Origin: Stackebrandtia nassauensis DSM 44728
GTDB lineage: Bacteria > Actinomycetota > Actinomycetes > Mycobacteriales > Micromonosporaceae
Direction: 5' to 3'
Assembly: GCF_000024545.1 (NCBI RefSeq)
Contig: NC_013947.1
Coordinates: 1,426,001 to 1,490,000, forward strand
Length of the DNA stretch: 64,000 nucleotides
Shown here: positions 42,121 to 51,600 of the stretch, piece by piece
How the letters are laid out: each line of letters opens with the position of its first letter
Numbering within the stretch: position 1 is the stretch's first letter
Translations under genes and position numbers: made by a program
The notes under the pieces: model-generated
The model's input: the letters and a program-made list of their open reading frames with translations, nothing else
Told to the model about the DNA's origin: nothing
Databases searched by the model: none

Positions 42121-42773
42121 ATACGAGCCTTCAGGTGGAGGCGGTAGCCGTCCAATACGGTCATCGGCACGCGCTGTCCGATGTGAACATCACCGTGCCG
42201 CCGGGTTCGGTGCTCGCGGTGACCGGCGCCTCCGGATCCGGCAAGACCACACTGCTGTGGGTCATGGCCGGGCTGCTGGCACCCACCTCGGGCACTGTTC
42301 GCCTGGGCGGCAAGGACATCCAGGTCCGCGAGGACGCCGTCACCGAAGGCGTCCACCTGATCCCGCAGGGCAACGGCCTGGCCTCGGTGCTGACCGCGCA
42401 CGAGAACGTCGCCGTGGCCATGCTCGCCGCCGGGGTCGACGCCGCCGAGGCCACCCGGCGCGCCGACGCCGCCCTGGACCAGCTGGGCGTCACCGCCCAG
42501 GCCGCCCAGCTCGCCGAGGAACTGTCCGGCGGTCAGCGGCAGCGCGTCGCGATCGCCCGCGGCCTGGCACTGCGCGCGCCGGTGCTGCTGGCCGACGAGA
42601 TCACCTCCGACCTGGACGTCGAGAACCGCGACCTGGTGCTGGACCTGTTGCGGCAGGAGGCGAAGCGCGGTGCCTGCGTCGTGTTCGCCACCAACGACAC
42701 CGAGGCCGCGGCGACCTGCGACATCGTCGTCCACCTGGCCGACGGTCGCGTCGAGGCGACGCCGTCGGGCTGA
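42117..42773 (+). CDS. ABC transporter ATPase of the FtsX-type exporter (second)
   Basis: ATPase of 218 aa. All motifs are intact: Walker A VTGASGSGKTTL near residue 34, Q-loop IPQGNGLASVL, signature AEELSGGQRQRVAIARG, and Walker B PVLLADEITSDLD with Ile-Thr for the usual Pro-Thr. The H-loop histidine is replaced: FATNDTEAAA stands where most have VTHD. It is translationally coupled to the first ATPase. One permease with two non-identical ATPases suggests a heterodimeric motor in which this copy has the canonical signature and the other the canonical switch histidine. Confidence 0.88.
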   Translation: MNTSLQVEAVAVQYGHRHALSDVNITVPPGSVLAVTGASGSGKTTLLWVMAGLLAPTSGTVRLGGKDIQVREDAVTEGVHLIPQGNGLASVLTAHENVAVAMLAAGVDAAEATRRADAALDQLGVTAQAAQLAEELSGGQRQRVAIARGLALRAPVLLADEITSDLDVENRDLVLDLLRQEAKRGACVVFATNDTEAAATCDIVVHLADGRVEATPSG

Positions 42774-42820
42774 CCGGAGTCCATATTGCGAAACCGGGCC
42801 GCACGTGCCACAGTCATTCA

Positions 42821-44386
42821 GTGAGAAAACGCACAGTAACCCACGCCGCCGTCGCCCTGGCCGTGGCCGGTGTCGTGGCCATCGCCGGAACCGTTGTCGC
42901 CCATGCCCAGGAGCCCGACGACGATCTCGCCAAGGCCCTTGACACCATCCTGGAGGACAAGCGCCTCGACGACTCCCAGATCGGTGTCGTCGTCGCCGAG
43001 GCCGAGGGCAACAAGACCATCTACGACCACAATGGCAATATGCGGGCGATTCCCGCGTCCAACAACAAGATCCTGACCTCCGCCGCCGCGATGGACGCGC
43101 TGGGCGGCGACTACCGCTTCGACACCGACCTCGCGTCCAAGGCCAAGCCCCACAACGGAAGCCTGCGCGGCGACCTCTACCTGCGCGGCACCGGTGACCC
43201 CACGATGCTCGCCGCCGACTACGAGAAGCTCGCCGCCAAGCTGGCCAAGGCCGGGGTCAAGAAGGTCCGCGGTGACCTGGTCGCCGACGACACCGCCTAC
43301 GACGACGTCCGGTTGGGTACCGAATGGGGCTGGGAGGACGAGCCGTACTACTACGCCGCCCAGACCTCGGCCCTGACCGTCGCCCCCGACGAGGACTACG
43401 ACGCCGGAAGCGTCATCGTCAACGTCGATCCCGGTGCCGCCGAAGGAGACAAGGCCAAGGTCACCCTGACCCCGCCCACCGGTTATGTCGAAGTGGACAA
43501 CACCGCCAAGACCGGCGGCGAGACCGACCTGACCGTCGACCGCAAGCACGGCACCAACATCATCACCGTGTCGGGGACCATCGCCGTCGGCGACGAGACC
43601 ACCAGCGAGTACATGTCGGTCAACGAACCCACCGGCTACGCCGCCGACATCTTCGCCCGCGCCCTCAAGGCCAAGGGCATCAAGCTCACCGGCGACATCC
43701 GGCTGGGCGAGACCACCCCCAGCGGCGCCAAGACCCTGGCCGAACGCCAGTCGATGCCGCTGTCGGAGCTGCTGATCCCGTTCATGAAGCTGTCCAACAA
43801 CATGCACGCCGAAACCCTCGTCAAGGCCATGGGCCGCGAGAAGACCGGCGAACAGGGCAGCTGGGACAACGGCCTGCCGGTGGTGAAGTCCTTCCTGGAC
43901 AAACAGGGCCTCAGTACGTCTCGGCTGCGGCAGGCCGACGGCTCCGGCATGTCCCGCTGGAACCTCATCCCGCCGGACCAGTTCACCACGCTGCTGTCCA
44001 AACTGCGCGACGCGAAGTGGTTCGACACCTGGTACAAGTCGATGCCCATCGCCTGCGAACCCGACCGGCTCGTCGGCGGCACGCTGCGCAGCCGCATGTG
44101 CGACACGCCCGCCGAGAAGAACGTCTACGCCAAGACCGGCTCGCTGACGTCCGTGACCGCGCTGTCGGGCTACGTCACCGACGCCGACGGCCGTGAGCTG
44201 GTGTTCAGCATCGTCACCAACGACTATTTGACCGGCGTGAAGGACATCGAGGACAAGATCGCCGTGACCCTGGCGTCCTACTCGCAGGGCGAATCCCTCG
44301 ACAAGGACGGAGTCAAGGTGCCACAACCGGAGAAAGAGGCACCTTCCGGCCTTGAATGCTCGTGGGTCAAGCCAATCGCCTGCTAA
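42821..44386 (+). CDS. dacB: D-alanyl-D-alanine carboxypeptidase/endopeptidase (PBP4, DacB type)
   Basis: Exported class C penicillin-binding protein of 521 aa that trims D-Ala and cross-links in peptidoglycan. The signal peptide spans residues 1-30, ending AHAQ. Active-site motifs are SNNK (Ser80, Lys83), SNN (325-327) and KTG (438-440). Between the first two lies the inserted domain typical of the PBP4 family (about 110-290). GTG 42821 begins MRKRTVTHAAV; there is no ribosome site, so the transcript may be leaderless. It follows the exporter operon by 47 bases. Confidence 0.9.
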   Translation: MRKRTVTHAAVALAVAGVVAIAGTVVAHAQEPDDDLAKALDTILEDKRLDDSQIGVVVAEAEGNKTIYDHNGNMRAIPASNNKILTSAAAMDALGGDYRFDTDLASKAKPHNGSLRGDLYLRGTGDPTMLAADYEKLAAKLAKAGVKKVRGDLVADDTAYDDVRLGTEWGWEDEPYYYAAQTSALTVAPDEDYDAGSVIVNVDPGAAEGDKAKVTLTPPTGYVEVDNTAKTGGETDLTVDRKHGTNIITVSGTIAVGDETTSEYMSVNEPTGYAADIFARALKAKGIKLTGDIRLGETTPSGAKTLAERQSMPLSELLIPFMKLSNNMHAETLVKAMGREKTGEQGSWDNGLPVVKSFLDKQGLSTSRLRQADGSGMSRWNLIPPDQFTTLLSKLRDAKWFDTWYKSMPIACEPDRLVGGTLRSRMCDTPAEKNVYAKTGSLTSVTALSGYVTDADGRELVFSIVTNDYLTGVKDIEDKIAVTLASYSQGESLDKDGVKVPQPEKEAPSGLECSWVKPIAC

Positions 44387-44410
44387 CGAGCGCCAAACGT
44401 ATGTCGGTGC

Positions 44411-44469
44411 GGTGGCGTATGCCGGATAAGCTGCCTGTTGTGGTCAGGCGTCGTTTCGGATACGCCACC
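44411..44469. repeat. Inverted repeat upstream of the 44504 gene
   Basis: GGTGGCGTAT (44411-44420) and its exact complement ATACGCCACC (44460-44469) are 39 bases apart in the intergenic region before the 205-aa gene. It could be an operator pair, a looped RNA leader or chance; the flanking AT-rich sequence favours a promoter-region role. Confidence 0.4.
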
Positions 44470-44503
44470 GCGTCACTGGTGTTGATAACTGTAAGGAGTC
44501 CGA

Positions 44504-45121
44504 ATGTCGATGACGATCCTGCCGGTCGGAAAGCCGCTCGGCGCTTGTTTCCCCCCGGCGGACCCCCCAGCCGAGCAACCGGACTTCTACGAGGTCCACG
44601 TCGCCAACGACGTGGAACAGCTCACCGAACTGGAATGGCAGGTGTACTACGCGGCTTACGGCGAGCCCGACCAGCACGCCGAACACCGCGTGGACCGCGA
44701 CTGGGTCATCAAATCGCTGAGCAACGACCTGTCGACCTCCAAGGTCTCGGCCACCGTCGACGACCTGGTCGGACGCGGCCTGCTCGTCGAGGCCAACCTG
44801 CACGGCAACTCCGCCATGGACGTCCTCACCGGCTACCGCCTGATACCCACCGCCGTGGGCATCAGCAACGCGCCCGAGGACCCCAACCTGCGCTGGATCG
44901 GCCAGCACGGCGAGGGCATGCTCGGCATCCCGCAGTTGTCGTTCCTCATCTGGTCCTTCTCCTACCGCACCGCCTCCATGTGGGACTGCTGCGCGATGTT
45001 CGCCGAGAACCCGGACTCGGTGGACGGGGCCACCGCCCAGGACATCGGGGCCCAGATCGCCGACTCGCTGCCGTCGATCGTGTCCATGGAACTGGGTTAT
45101 CTGGAGCCGTCTGATCAGTAG
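44504..45121 (+). CDS. Unknown protein with possible winged-helix region
   Basis: Hypothetical cytosolic protein of 205 aa. Residues 45-105 read like a winged helix: LTELEWQVYYAAYG, WVIKSLSNDL, then VSATVDDLVGRGLLVEANL, where a recognition-type helix is followed by a strand. A second part (about 110-195) contains IPTAVGISN and SFLIWSFSYRTASMWDCC with two adjacent cysteines. AAGGAG sits 6 bases before ATG 44504. It precedes a PCMT-like methyltransferase gene by about 30 bases on the same strand and is likely co-transcribed. I cannot name a family. Confidence 0.55.
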   Translation: MSMTILPVGKPLGACFPPADPPAEQPDFYEVHVANDVEQLTELEWQVYYAAYGEPDQHAEHRVDRDWVIKSLSNDLSTSKVSATVDDLVGRGLLVEANLHGNSAMDVLTGYRLIPTAVGISNAPEDPNLRWIGQHGEGMLGIPQLSFLIWSFSYRTASMWDCCAMFAENPDSVDGATAQDIGAQIADSLPSIVSMELGYLEPSDQ

Positions 45122-45153
45122 ACCCCGTTTCGGGGTAATGCCATGCTGTGACC

Positions 45154-46266
45154 ATGAACGTCGCCGACGACTGGCGTGAACGCGCCGCCCGGCTCGCCGA
45201 CTACCTCGCCAGCGAGGGCCTGGACCCGGCCTGGACCGCTGTCTTCGCTCGCGTGCCACGGCACGAATTCGTCAACGGGGGCCACGCCGTCGACACCGAC
45301 GGGGTGGCCCCCGACGCCGCCGACTGGAACCGGGAAGAACTGCTGCGGGAGGCCTACGCCGACCAGGTCGTGGTCACCCGCTACGAGACCGCCGGCGGCG
45401 AACCGGTCGCGACCTCCTCGGCCTCGCAACCGCTGATCGTCGCGATCATGCTGCGACTGCTGAACGTGCGCGACGACTCCCGGGTCCTGGAGATCGGCAC
45501 CGGGCCCGGCTACAACGCCTGCCTCCTGTGCACCCGGCTGGGCGAGCAGCGGGTCACCAGCGTCGAGATCCAGTCCGATGTGGTCGCCGATGCCCGCGAC
45601 AACCTGGCCCGCGTCGGCTTCCACCCCCACCTGGAGGTGACCGACGGAACGCTGGGCTGCCCGTCCCGCGCCCCCTACGACCGGGTCATCGCCACCTGTG
45701 GACTGTCCCGGATCCCCGAAGCCTGGCTGGACCAGCTCGCCCCGCACGCCCGGGTCGTGGCCCCGATGAACTTCGGCGGCGCCCTGGCGGTACTGGACCG
45801 CCGCCCCGACGGCAGCCTCAGCGGCCGGTTCCCGCGCGAGGCGGGGTTCTTCATGGAACTGCGGCACCCCGGCGATTCGTGGGAGCCGAAACCACCGGGC
45901 TACCTGGCCGTCCCACCCCGGGTCATCAAGACCGACATCGACGTGGACGTGTTGGGGGACATGGAGTTCCGGCTGTGGCTGGAACTGGCGGCCCCGGACG
46001 TGCAGGTCCACCCCAGCCGCGTCGCCGACGGACGGCTGGTGGAAGTCCGGATATCGACCCCCGACACCCGCATCGACATCGAAGTGGACGGAGCCATCCG
46101 AGCAGTCGAATACGGGAAGTCGTTGTGGCGCACCGTCGAAGGACTGGCCGCCGACTGGGAGGCCCACGGACGCCCGGACCGCGGCCGCATGGGGATGACG
46201 GTCACCCCCGAGCGCCAGTGGGTGTGGCTCGACGCGGAGGACTCCGACGTGTTGTGGGAGCTGTGA
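45154..46266 (+). CDS. PCMT-like SAM-dependent methyltransferase with C-terminal extension
   Basis: Methyltransferase of 370 aa related to protein-L-isoaspartate O-methyltransferase. The N-terminal half has FARVPRHEFV, then SSASQPLIVAIML and the SAM-binding motif VLEIGTGPGYNACLL near residue 110, followed by VTSVEIQSDVV. Classical PCMT ends near 210-220 residues; here about 150 further residues form an extra domain. Such extended PCMT-like enzymes in actinobacteria often modify ribosomal peptides or act on unknown proteins, and no precursor peptide is visible nearby. ATG 45154 was chosen; GTG 45148 is equally possible. Confidence 0.75.
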   Translation: MNVADDWRERAARLADYLASEGLDPAWTAVFARVPRHEFVNGGHAVDTDGVAPDAADWNREELLREAYADQVVVTRYETAGGEPVATSSASQPLIVAIMLRLLNVRDDSRVLEIGTGPGYNACLLCTRLGEQRVTSVEIQSDVVADARDNLARVGFHPHLEVTDGTLGCPSRAPYDRVIATCGLSRIPEAWLDQLAPHARVVAPMNFGGALAVLDRRPDGSLSGRFPREAGFFMELRHPGDSWEPKPPGYLAVPPRVIKTDIDVDVLGDMEFRLWLELAAPDVQVHPSRVADGRLVEVRISTPDTRIDIEVDGAIRAVEYGKSLWRTVEGLAADWEAHGRPDRGRMGMTVTPERQWVWLDAEDSDVLWEL

Positions 46267-46288
46267 TCCGGCGAGCCACGACCCGCGA

Positions 46289-47332
46289 CTAGTCGAACTG
46301 GTTCAGACCCTCGGAGATCTGGTGATAGTCATCCAGCGCGGTGCCGACCAGATCGGGCATCTTCGGAACCAACATCGAGTTCTCGGTGGTGTCACCCACG
46401 AGCTCCAGGGTCTCATCGCAGCCCCGCAGGATCGTGTCGATGAGCTCGGCTTCCTTCGTGAGGATGTCATCCTCCAGTTTGCTCAGCGCGTCGTAGATGT
46501 TCACCAGCACATCCTCGGCGGAACTCCCGGCCAGCGGGATCTCCTCCGGCTCCGGAGCCTGATCCGAGGCCACGGCGAGCCCACCGGCGACCGCCGCCCC
46601 GGCGACCCCGGCCGCCGTCGCGATACCGGGCACCGCGGCGAGCCCCGCGAAGCCGAGCCCGAACGCGGCGGCCAACACCGTCAGCGCCGTCACCACGGCG
46701 GCCCCGTCGACGTCGTCGGCCTGCTCCATAGCGGACAGACCATCCTCACCGATCTTCTTCAGACTCTTGCGCCCCTCGGCGTAGATGTCGCGCATCGCCT
46801 GAAAATTGTCGTGCAACAGGGCCAGCACCCTGCCGTGGTTGGGGATGATCCCCTCGTACAGGGGATCCAGGTACCCCTTGCGGAAGGAAATGCTCAACGC
46901 GCCCTCCCACTCGCCCATGTTGTCCATCGCGTCGTGGACATGCCCGCTGATCTCGCCGGTGTTGAAATCACCCGCCTGGGTGTCGAGCTTCCTGGTGAGC
47001 TCGTCGATGAGGTCCAACTTCGCGGTGAACTCGCCCGGCCCCGGGGTGTAGAACTCCTTGAACTTCTCCGGCAGCTCCTCGACCTGGCTTCGCAGCCCTT
47101 CTCGGTACTCGTCCGGGTAGGGGCGGGTCTCCGGGTCGAGCGTCTGGTAGATCTTCATCCCCTGGCTGACGAACTCGTCCGCGATCTTGTCGGCCAGTCC
47201 GTCCAGTTCCTCCATGCTGGGGACTTCGATCTCGTTGCCGCCCTCGTCATTCCCGCCTTTGTTGTTCTGGTTGCCGTTCTCACCCCCGCCCCCTCGGGTG
47301 TCGCCGTCTCCGCCTTTACCGCCGCGGCTCAT
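46289..47332 (-). CDS. WXG/ESX-type large secreted-like protein
   Basis: Protein of 347 aa. The first 35 residues are Gly/Asn-rich and disordered. Then comes a long helical region (about 38-215, including WEGALSISFRKGYLDPLY), an Ala/Gly-rich hydrophobic hairpin (about 212-255), and a final helical segment. The helix-loop-helix plan with a W-x-G-like WEGAL and a hydrophobic central segment recalls type VII secretion substrates with LXG/WXG-like N-termini, but no toxin domain is seen. It is downstream of two small genes on the same strand, forming an ESX-associated-like operon. Identification is by plan, not by a firm family match. Confidence 0.5.
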   Translation of the reverse strand: MSRGGKGGDGDTRGGGGENGNQNNKGGNDEGGNEIEVPSMEELDGLADKIADEFVSQGMKIYQTLDPETRPYPDEYREGLRSQVEELPEKFKEFYTPGPGEFTAKLDLIDELTRKLDTQAGDFNTGEISGHVHDAMDNMGEWEGALSISFRKGYLDPLYEGIIPNHGRVLALLHDNFQAMRDIYAEGRKSLKKIGEDGLSAMEQADDVDGAAVVTALTVLAAAFGLGFAGLAAVPGIATAAGVAGAAVAGGLAVASDQAPEPEEIPLAGSSAEDVLVNIYDALSKLEDDILTKEAELIDTILRGCDETLELVGDTTENSMLVPKMPDLVGTALDDYHQISEGLNQFD

Positions 47333-47374
47333 GTCATGTCGTCCTTTCGCCTGTCTGGAGTTGTCTGACCGTGC

Positions 47375-47782
47375 CTATTCGTCGTTGCCGAGTGGTGCCA
47401 CCGGATCGCCCTCCGGTTCGACCACGTACTCCGGCGGCGTCTGGTTCTCGTCACCCACCGCCTCCAGGAACTCCTTACCCGCGTCGGTGATCCCGTTCGC
47501 GGCATCTCCATCCACAAAGGTGAACTCCGAGACCGCGAGGTCCAGCGCCAGCCGCGTGGCCCGGGCCGACACCGCGGTCCGGAACAGTGCCAGCTGAACG
47601 ATCTCCCGGTAGATGTTCCAGGAGTCGAACGCCTTTCCGTACTTGCCTTCGTCTCCTTCGGCCACGTCACCGTCGAGCTGTTCGGTCAGCTTGATGTAGG
47701 CGTCCTCCACGGCCGAGATGTCCATATGGGCGGTCATCCAGAGCTTGTGGATGTCGCCGCCGGTGACCTGGTTGTCTCCCAT
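47375..47782 (-). CDS. Small helical ESX-associated-like protein
   Basis: Protein of 135 aa without signal peptide, mainly helical and acidic at the C-terminus. ATG 47782 has AAAGGAA at good spacing. The size, acidity and position between the other two genes resemble EspC-like/WXG100-type partners of type VII secretion, although no clear W-x-G turn is present; FDSWNIYREI near residue 53 holds the only central Trp. It most likely pairs with the 347-aa product encoded 42 bases downstream. Confidence 0.5.
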   Translation of the reverse strand: MGDNQVTGGDIHKLWMTAHMDISAVEDAYIKLTEQLDGDVAEGDEGKYGKAFDSWNIYREIVQLALFRTAVSARATRLALDLAVSEFTFVDGDAANGITDAGKEFLEAVGDENQTPPEYVVEPEGDPVAPLGNDE

Positions 47783-47807
47783 TGCGATTCCTTTCGAGAG
47801 CTGGTTG

Positions 47808-48311
47808 TCAGTGCGGGAAATGCTTGGCGCGCAACAGTCGCAGCTTCCGCCGCCAGTCGAGCACCATGGCGGCGTAGCCGCTTCCCACCTCGGCGGCGAA
47901 CGCCGTCTCATCCACGCTGGACAGCGAACCGTCGCGGATGACGACGTTCCAGCGCCGCAGCCCGGTGGTACTGACGAAGACGCGATGGCCGGTGGACATC
48001 CCCTCGGCGACGGTCTCCTCGCGCTCGGCCTCGTAGCGGCGGCCGTTGGCCCGCCACGGTTTGAACGGCTCGGCGGGGCGTCCGGTGGCTTCGGCGACGG
48101 CAGCGAACCGGGCCTGCCGGTAGTCCGTCCACAGCCGAGCGAGGAGGTTGGAGAGCTGGCGTTCCAGCCCGCGTTCGTTGTAGTGGCGGACGCTGCCGTC
48201 CCGGAACTCGAACGACACGTCGTCGAGCGAGCGGAGGACACCGGTCACCAGGCCGTCTGGTGTGGATAGTTCGATGCGCGTGCTGGCGAGTCGATCGGCC
48301 ACGATTCCCAT
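47808..48311 (-). CDS. YbaB/EbfC-like ESX-locus protein
   Basis: Protein of 167 aa. Residues 8-70 (RLASTRIELSTPDGLVTGV to NLLARLWTDYRQAR) resemble the YbaB/EbfC-like proteins that accompany ESX genes in actinobacteria; the middle strand-rich part (RRYEAERE, TTGLRRWNVVIRDGSL) is not recognised. ATG 48311 follows AAAGGAG. It is the first gene of the three-gene minus-strand set. The family match is tentative, and the role could be DNA binding or chaperoning of the downstream products. Confidence 0.45.
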   Translation of the reverse strand: MGIVADRLASTRIELSTPDGLVTGVLRSLDDVSFEFRDGSVRHYNERGLERQLSNLLARLWTDYRQARFAAVAEATGRPAEPFKPWRANGRRYEAEREETVAEGMSTGHRVFVSTTGLRRWNVVIRDGSLSSVDETAFAAEVGSGYAAMVLDWRRKLRLLRAKHFPH

Positions 48312-48617
48312 GGGGCTCCTTTGCGCATGACGAGGCACCGGCTGTGGGGCCGGGTTGAGCCTCTGGTGTTTGTTTGTTCCCGGACGTGTTGGGATTGGGA
48401 CCTTTTTAGCCCAGGTTTGTGGTTCTAGCAAGGGTCAAACACAGAAGCGGGCATGGGCGGGAAGGCGGATGTGGGGCGTGACCTGGGGGATCGGGGTGGA
48501 AAATTCGTTGAGATTTTTTCCCGAGCGGTGTGGCTGACAGGGTGATTTAGCTGGGAAAACTGTGCCGTAGGGGCATAGTTTGGCGGCGTGGGAGAACTCG
48601 GATGTGGTTGCGGAGGT
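48312..48617. other. Non-coding gap between ESX-like and NACHT genes
   Basis: No credible gene is seen in these 306 bases. The right part holds the hairpin that ends the NACHT transcript. The left part, directly before the 167-aa gene, must carry the promoter of the minus-strand ESX-like set. A lone T-rich stretch (GATTTTTTCCC, about 48510) has no accompanying stem. Confidence 0.5.
48557..48581 (-). terminator. Terminator hairpin downstream of the NACHT gene
   Basis: Arms 48557-48566 and 48572-48581 pair at 9 of 10 positions around a 5-base loop. On the minus strand the stem ends in TTTT. It lies 37 bases after the NACHT stop. Confidence 0.55.
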
Positions 48618-51600
48618 TTAGCTGAGGCGCCGCACCCTTACGCCTGGCCCGACGTTGCAGACCTCATGAAACTTGGAAACGCCGATGGTGATGTCGCGGT
48701 CGGCGAACGGCGCGAGATCGATGACCGTCGAATCCTCAGGCGAATCCCGCAGGTACAGGTACTTGAGCTGCGGAACTTTGGCGAGAACCGCCAGATTGGG
48801 CAGCGTCTTGAATCCGTCGAGTTGCAAGGATCGAAGACTCGTGAAGTCGATGAGCGCTTCCAGGTTGGATATCGAACATTCGTAAAGGCCAAGGCCCGTC
48901 AAGGCGGGCAACGCGGAGATCGCCGCGAGATCGTCCTCGAGGTCCATATGGAACAGCGTGAGATTCCGAAGCTGGGGAGCCCACATCGGAAGCGAGGCGA
49001 TACTTCTCGGAGCGGACGAGCGCTCACCGCCTGGCGGTCCACCCAGCGACAGCGCACGAAGGCTGCTGAATGTGGACAATCTACTGAGGTCGGTGTTGGG
49101 GGAGATGCTCCACAGGCCGAGTTGCGTGAGTTTGGTGAGCGACCATATGGGCGAGAGATCGGTATCACCATCAGCCTGAACGAACAGGGTGAGCAGCGAC
49201 TCGCAGTCGGCGAGGAAACTGAGATCCATGTGGACGGTGGACGTCAGTGCCAGGTCGCGCAGCTTGGGCAGCCGCGTCAGCGGAGTGGGGTCAAAGACGG
49301 CGGTGGTACGGATCCGCACACTCTCCAGGCCGCCGTGCTGCTCCAAGGGTGCGACATCGTCGAAGCCGCCCCGGACGTCGACCGAGGTCAGACAGGGAAC
49401 CGCGTTCAGGATCGAGATGTCGTCGACGCTGTCGAGCGCCACGTGGGTGGCCCGCAAGCGCTGTAGGTAGCTCAACACCGGAATCACGTCCTGTGAATTG
49501 ACGGTGATGGCGCCGTCGACCAGGAGAGCGTTCGCCAGTACCTCTCGCGCGTACTCCTTCGGGTTGAAGTACGACCACGCGTCGATGAGAGCCTCCTGCA
49601 CCTGCCGCCTGGAATCGGCGGCGAAATCGCGCAGCACGTTCACGGCCTTGGGGCCGTTCACCAAAGCCGCCGTCAGGATCGTCGAGCTGGCGGCCGCCTC
49701 GGACAACCGCTCGGGAATCCGAGGCAGGTAACGCAGCAGGGGAGGACCGATACGGGCAAGTGAGATCGCCTCGGACCTGTTGCGCGGCGGTAGCAGACTG
49801 GCCAGCGCTCGTTCCATGCGCGGGCCGAGACCGGGATCCAGGTCAGGCATGGTTTCCAAGCAGGACGCGGCCAGGATGTGCAGGCGCCGGGCGTATCGCT
49901 GGTCCGTGTCGGCGCGGTTGAGTACACCGGTGATGAGCTCCGAACGTTGCGGGGCGTTGGCCAGCCCCGCGGCAAGGGTGACGATCTCGTGCCATTCATC
50001 GCGGTGGGCGTTCTCCACGAGTAGCCCCATGTCGCCATTGTCGGCAGCCTGGTCGGCGGCCAGGAACTCCTGGAACGTGCGGTGAATGAAGTCGACGCGT
50101 CCTGACTGCGGCTCCCGGATCACGCCACTGCGTTCCAGGAGGTACTCGAAAATCGCCTCGGCATTCTGATCGACGCTGGGCATCGATCGCAGTTTCTTCG
50201 CGATACGGGCCGTCGCCGCGTCTCGGGGAAGTTCGGTCCGATTGTTGAGGGACAGCCGCCAGGCCAGGTCACGCAGTAGCGTGCGCTTTTCCGTCTGACC
50301 CAGATGGGGAATCGTGATGGGGATCTGGCGCTCGGCGTCGCGACGATCGATGAGCATCACCATCGCGGCCCGGTACAGCTCTACGCGGTCGGTGGGCAGA
50401 TGGCGACGTCGGTCGAGGTTGAGCGCGCACAGCATGGCGCACAGTAGCGGCGTGGTCGCCAGCGCCCGCAGGTCGGCGTTGGCTTTCATCTTGATGCGGA
50501 TGTCCCGCTCGTAGTCGGGAAGGTCGCTTGAGCGACACGGCAGTTTTCTGGAGTCGCGGATCGCCAGGTGCCAGTGCCGGATCAGTTGTCGAACATCCGA
50601 AGACGACATGGGGGCGAGCATCGCTTCCCCGAAGCCTTCTGTGTGGAGGCTGAAGTCGTCCGTCGCCGTGCGGCGTGAGGTCACCACCCAGCGAGATTTC
50701 GGGAAGCTCTTCACCAGTTGGGAAAGCCAATTCCGAACTCCCGCACGCTCCCCATTGGGCAGTTCGTCCACGCCGTCGATGAGCAGCAACGCCCGGCCGG
50801 ACTCGAGTGCTCTGTGGACGAAGCCCTCCGGCATCAAGCCGCGCAGGTGTGGGGCCGTGTCGGCGAGAAAGTGTTCGGGCGCCGGGAGCTTCTCGCCTTC
50901 CCAACTGCGCAGCTTGATGAGGAACGGAACCATTCCGTTGAGGTCGGCCAGGTCGGCATCGAAGCTGGACCGTGCCGCGTTGACCGCCAGCCAGCGCAGC
51001 AGGGTTGATTTGCCGGAACCGGCTTCTCCTCTGATCAGGATGCGTTCGGAGAGGCCGAGCACACGTTCGACCCTGACGGTTTGATGGCCTTGCCGATAGT
51101 CGAATTCTGGCTGTGAATAGACGACGCCGCGAGGGGCGTGGTCATCTGTGGGCCGCAATTGCCGCGTGCGCACCGACAGTCCGATGTACGCGACGGACAG
51201 GGTGGTGCGGGCGTTGTAGCGCCGCAGGTCAACTCCGAAAAGGTCCAGGACGTCGAGGTTGTTCTTGACGGCGTGCAGGTACTTGGCGCGAAATTCTTCG
51301 TCCCCATCAGCACCCTGCGGCGCGACGGGGTTGGTAAACGACACCCGCTCCAGGGCCGTGGTCAGTGTCTCTTCGATCTGAGAGATTCGCTCCAGCAACT
51401 CGGTCAACACGCGCGGCTGGTATTCGGGAAGATTGATGACCAGCTGAACCAGACACTCGCAGGTGTTGTGGACCAGCAACCGGTAGAACTGCTCGCCAGC
51501 CTCGCTGAGATCGGTACCGTCACGTCCACCGGCTTCCGACTCCAGCAGCCGGTTCGCCAGCGCCTCGGACTGCAGGGCGACGGCGAACAGTCCCTTGTCG

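Noticed and set aside
44504-46266. Lanthipeptide (FxLD-type) cluster
   Set aside because: The methyltransferase would fit, but no precursor peptide or dehydratase is visible and the 205-aa protein is not LanB- or LanC-like.
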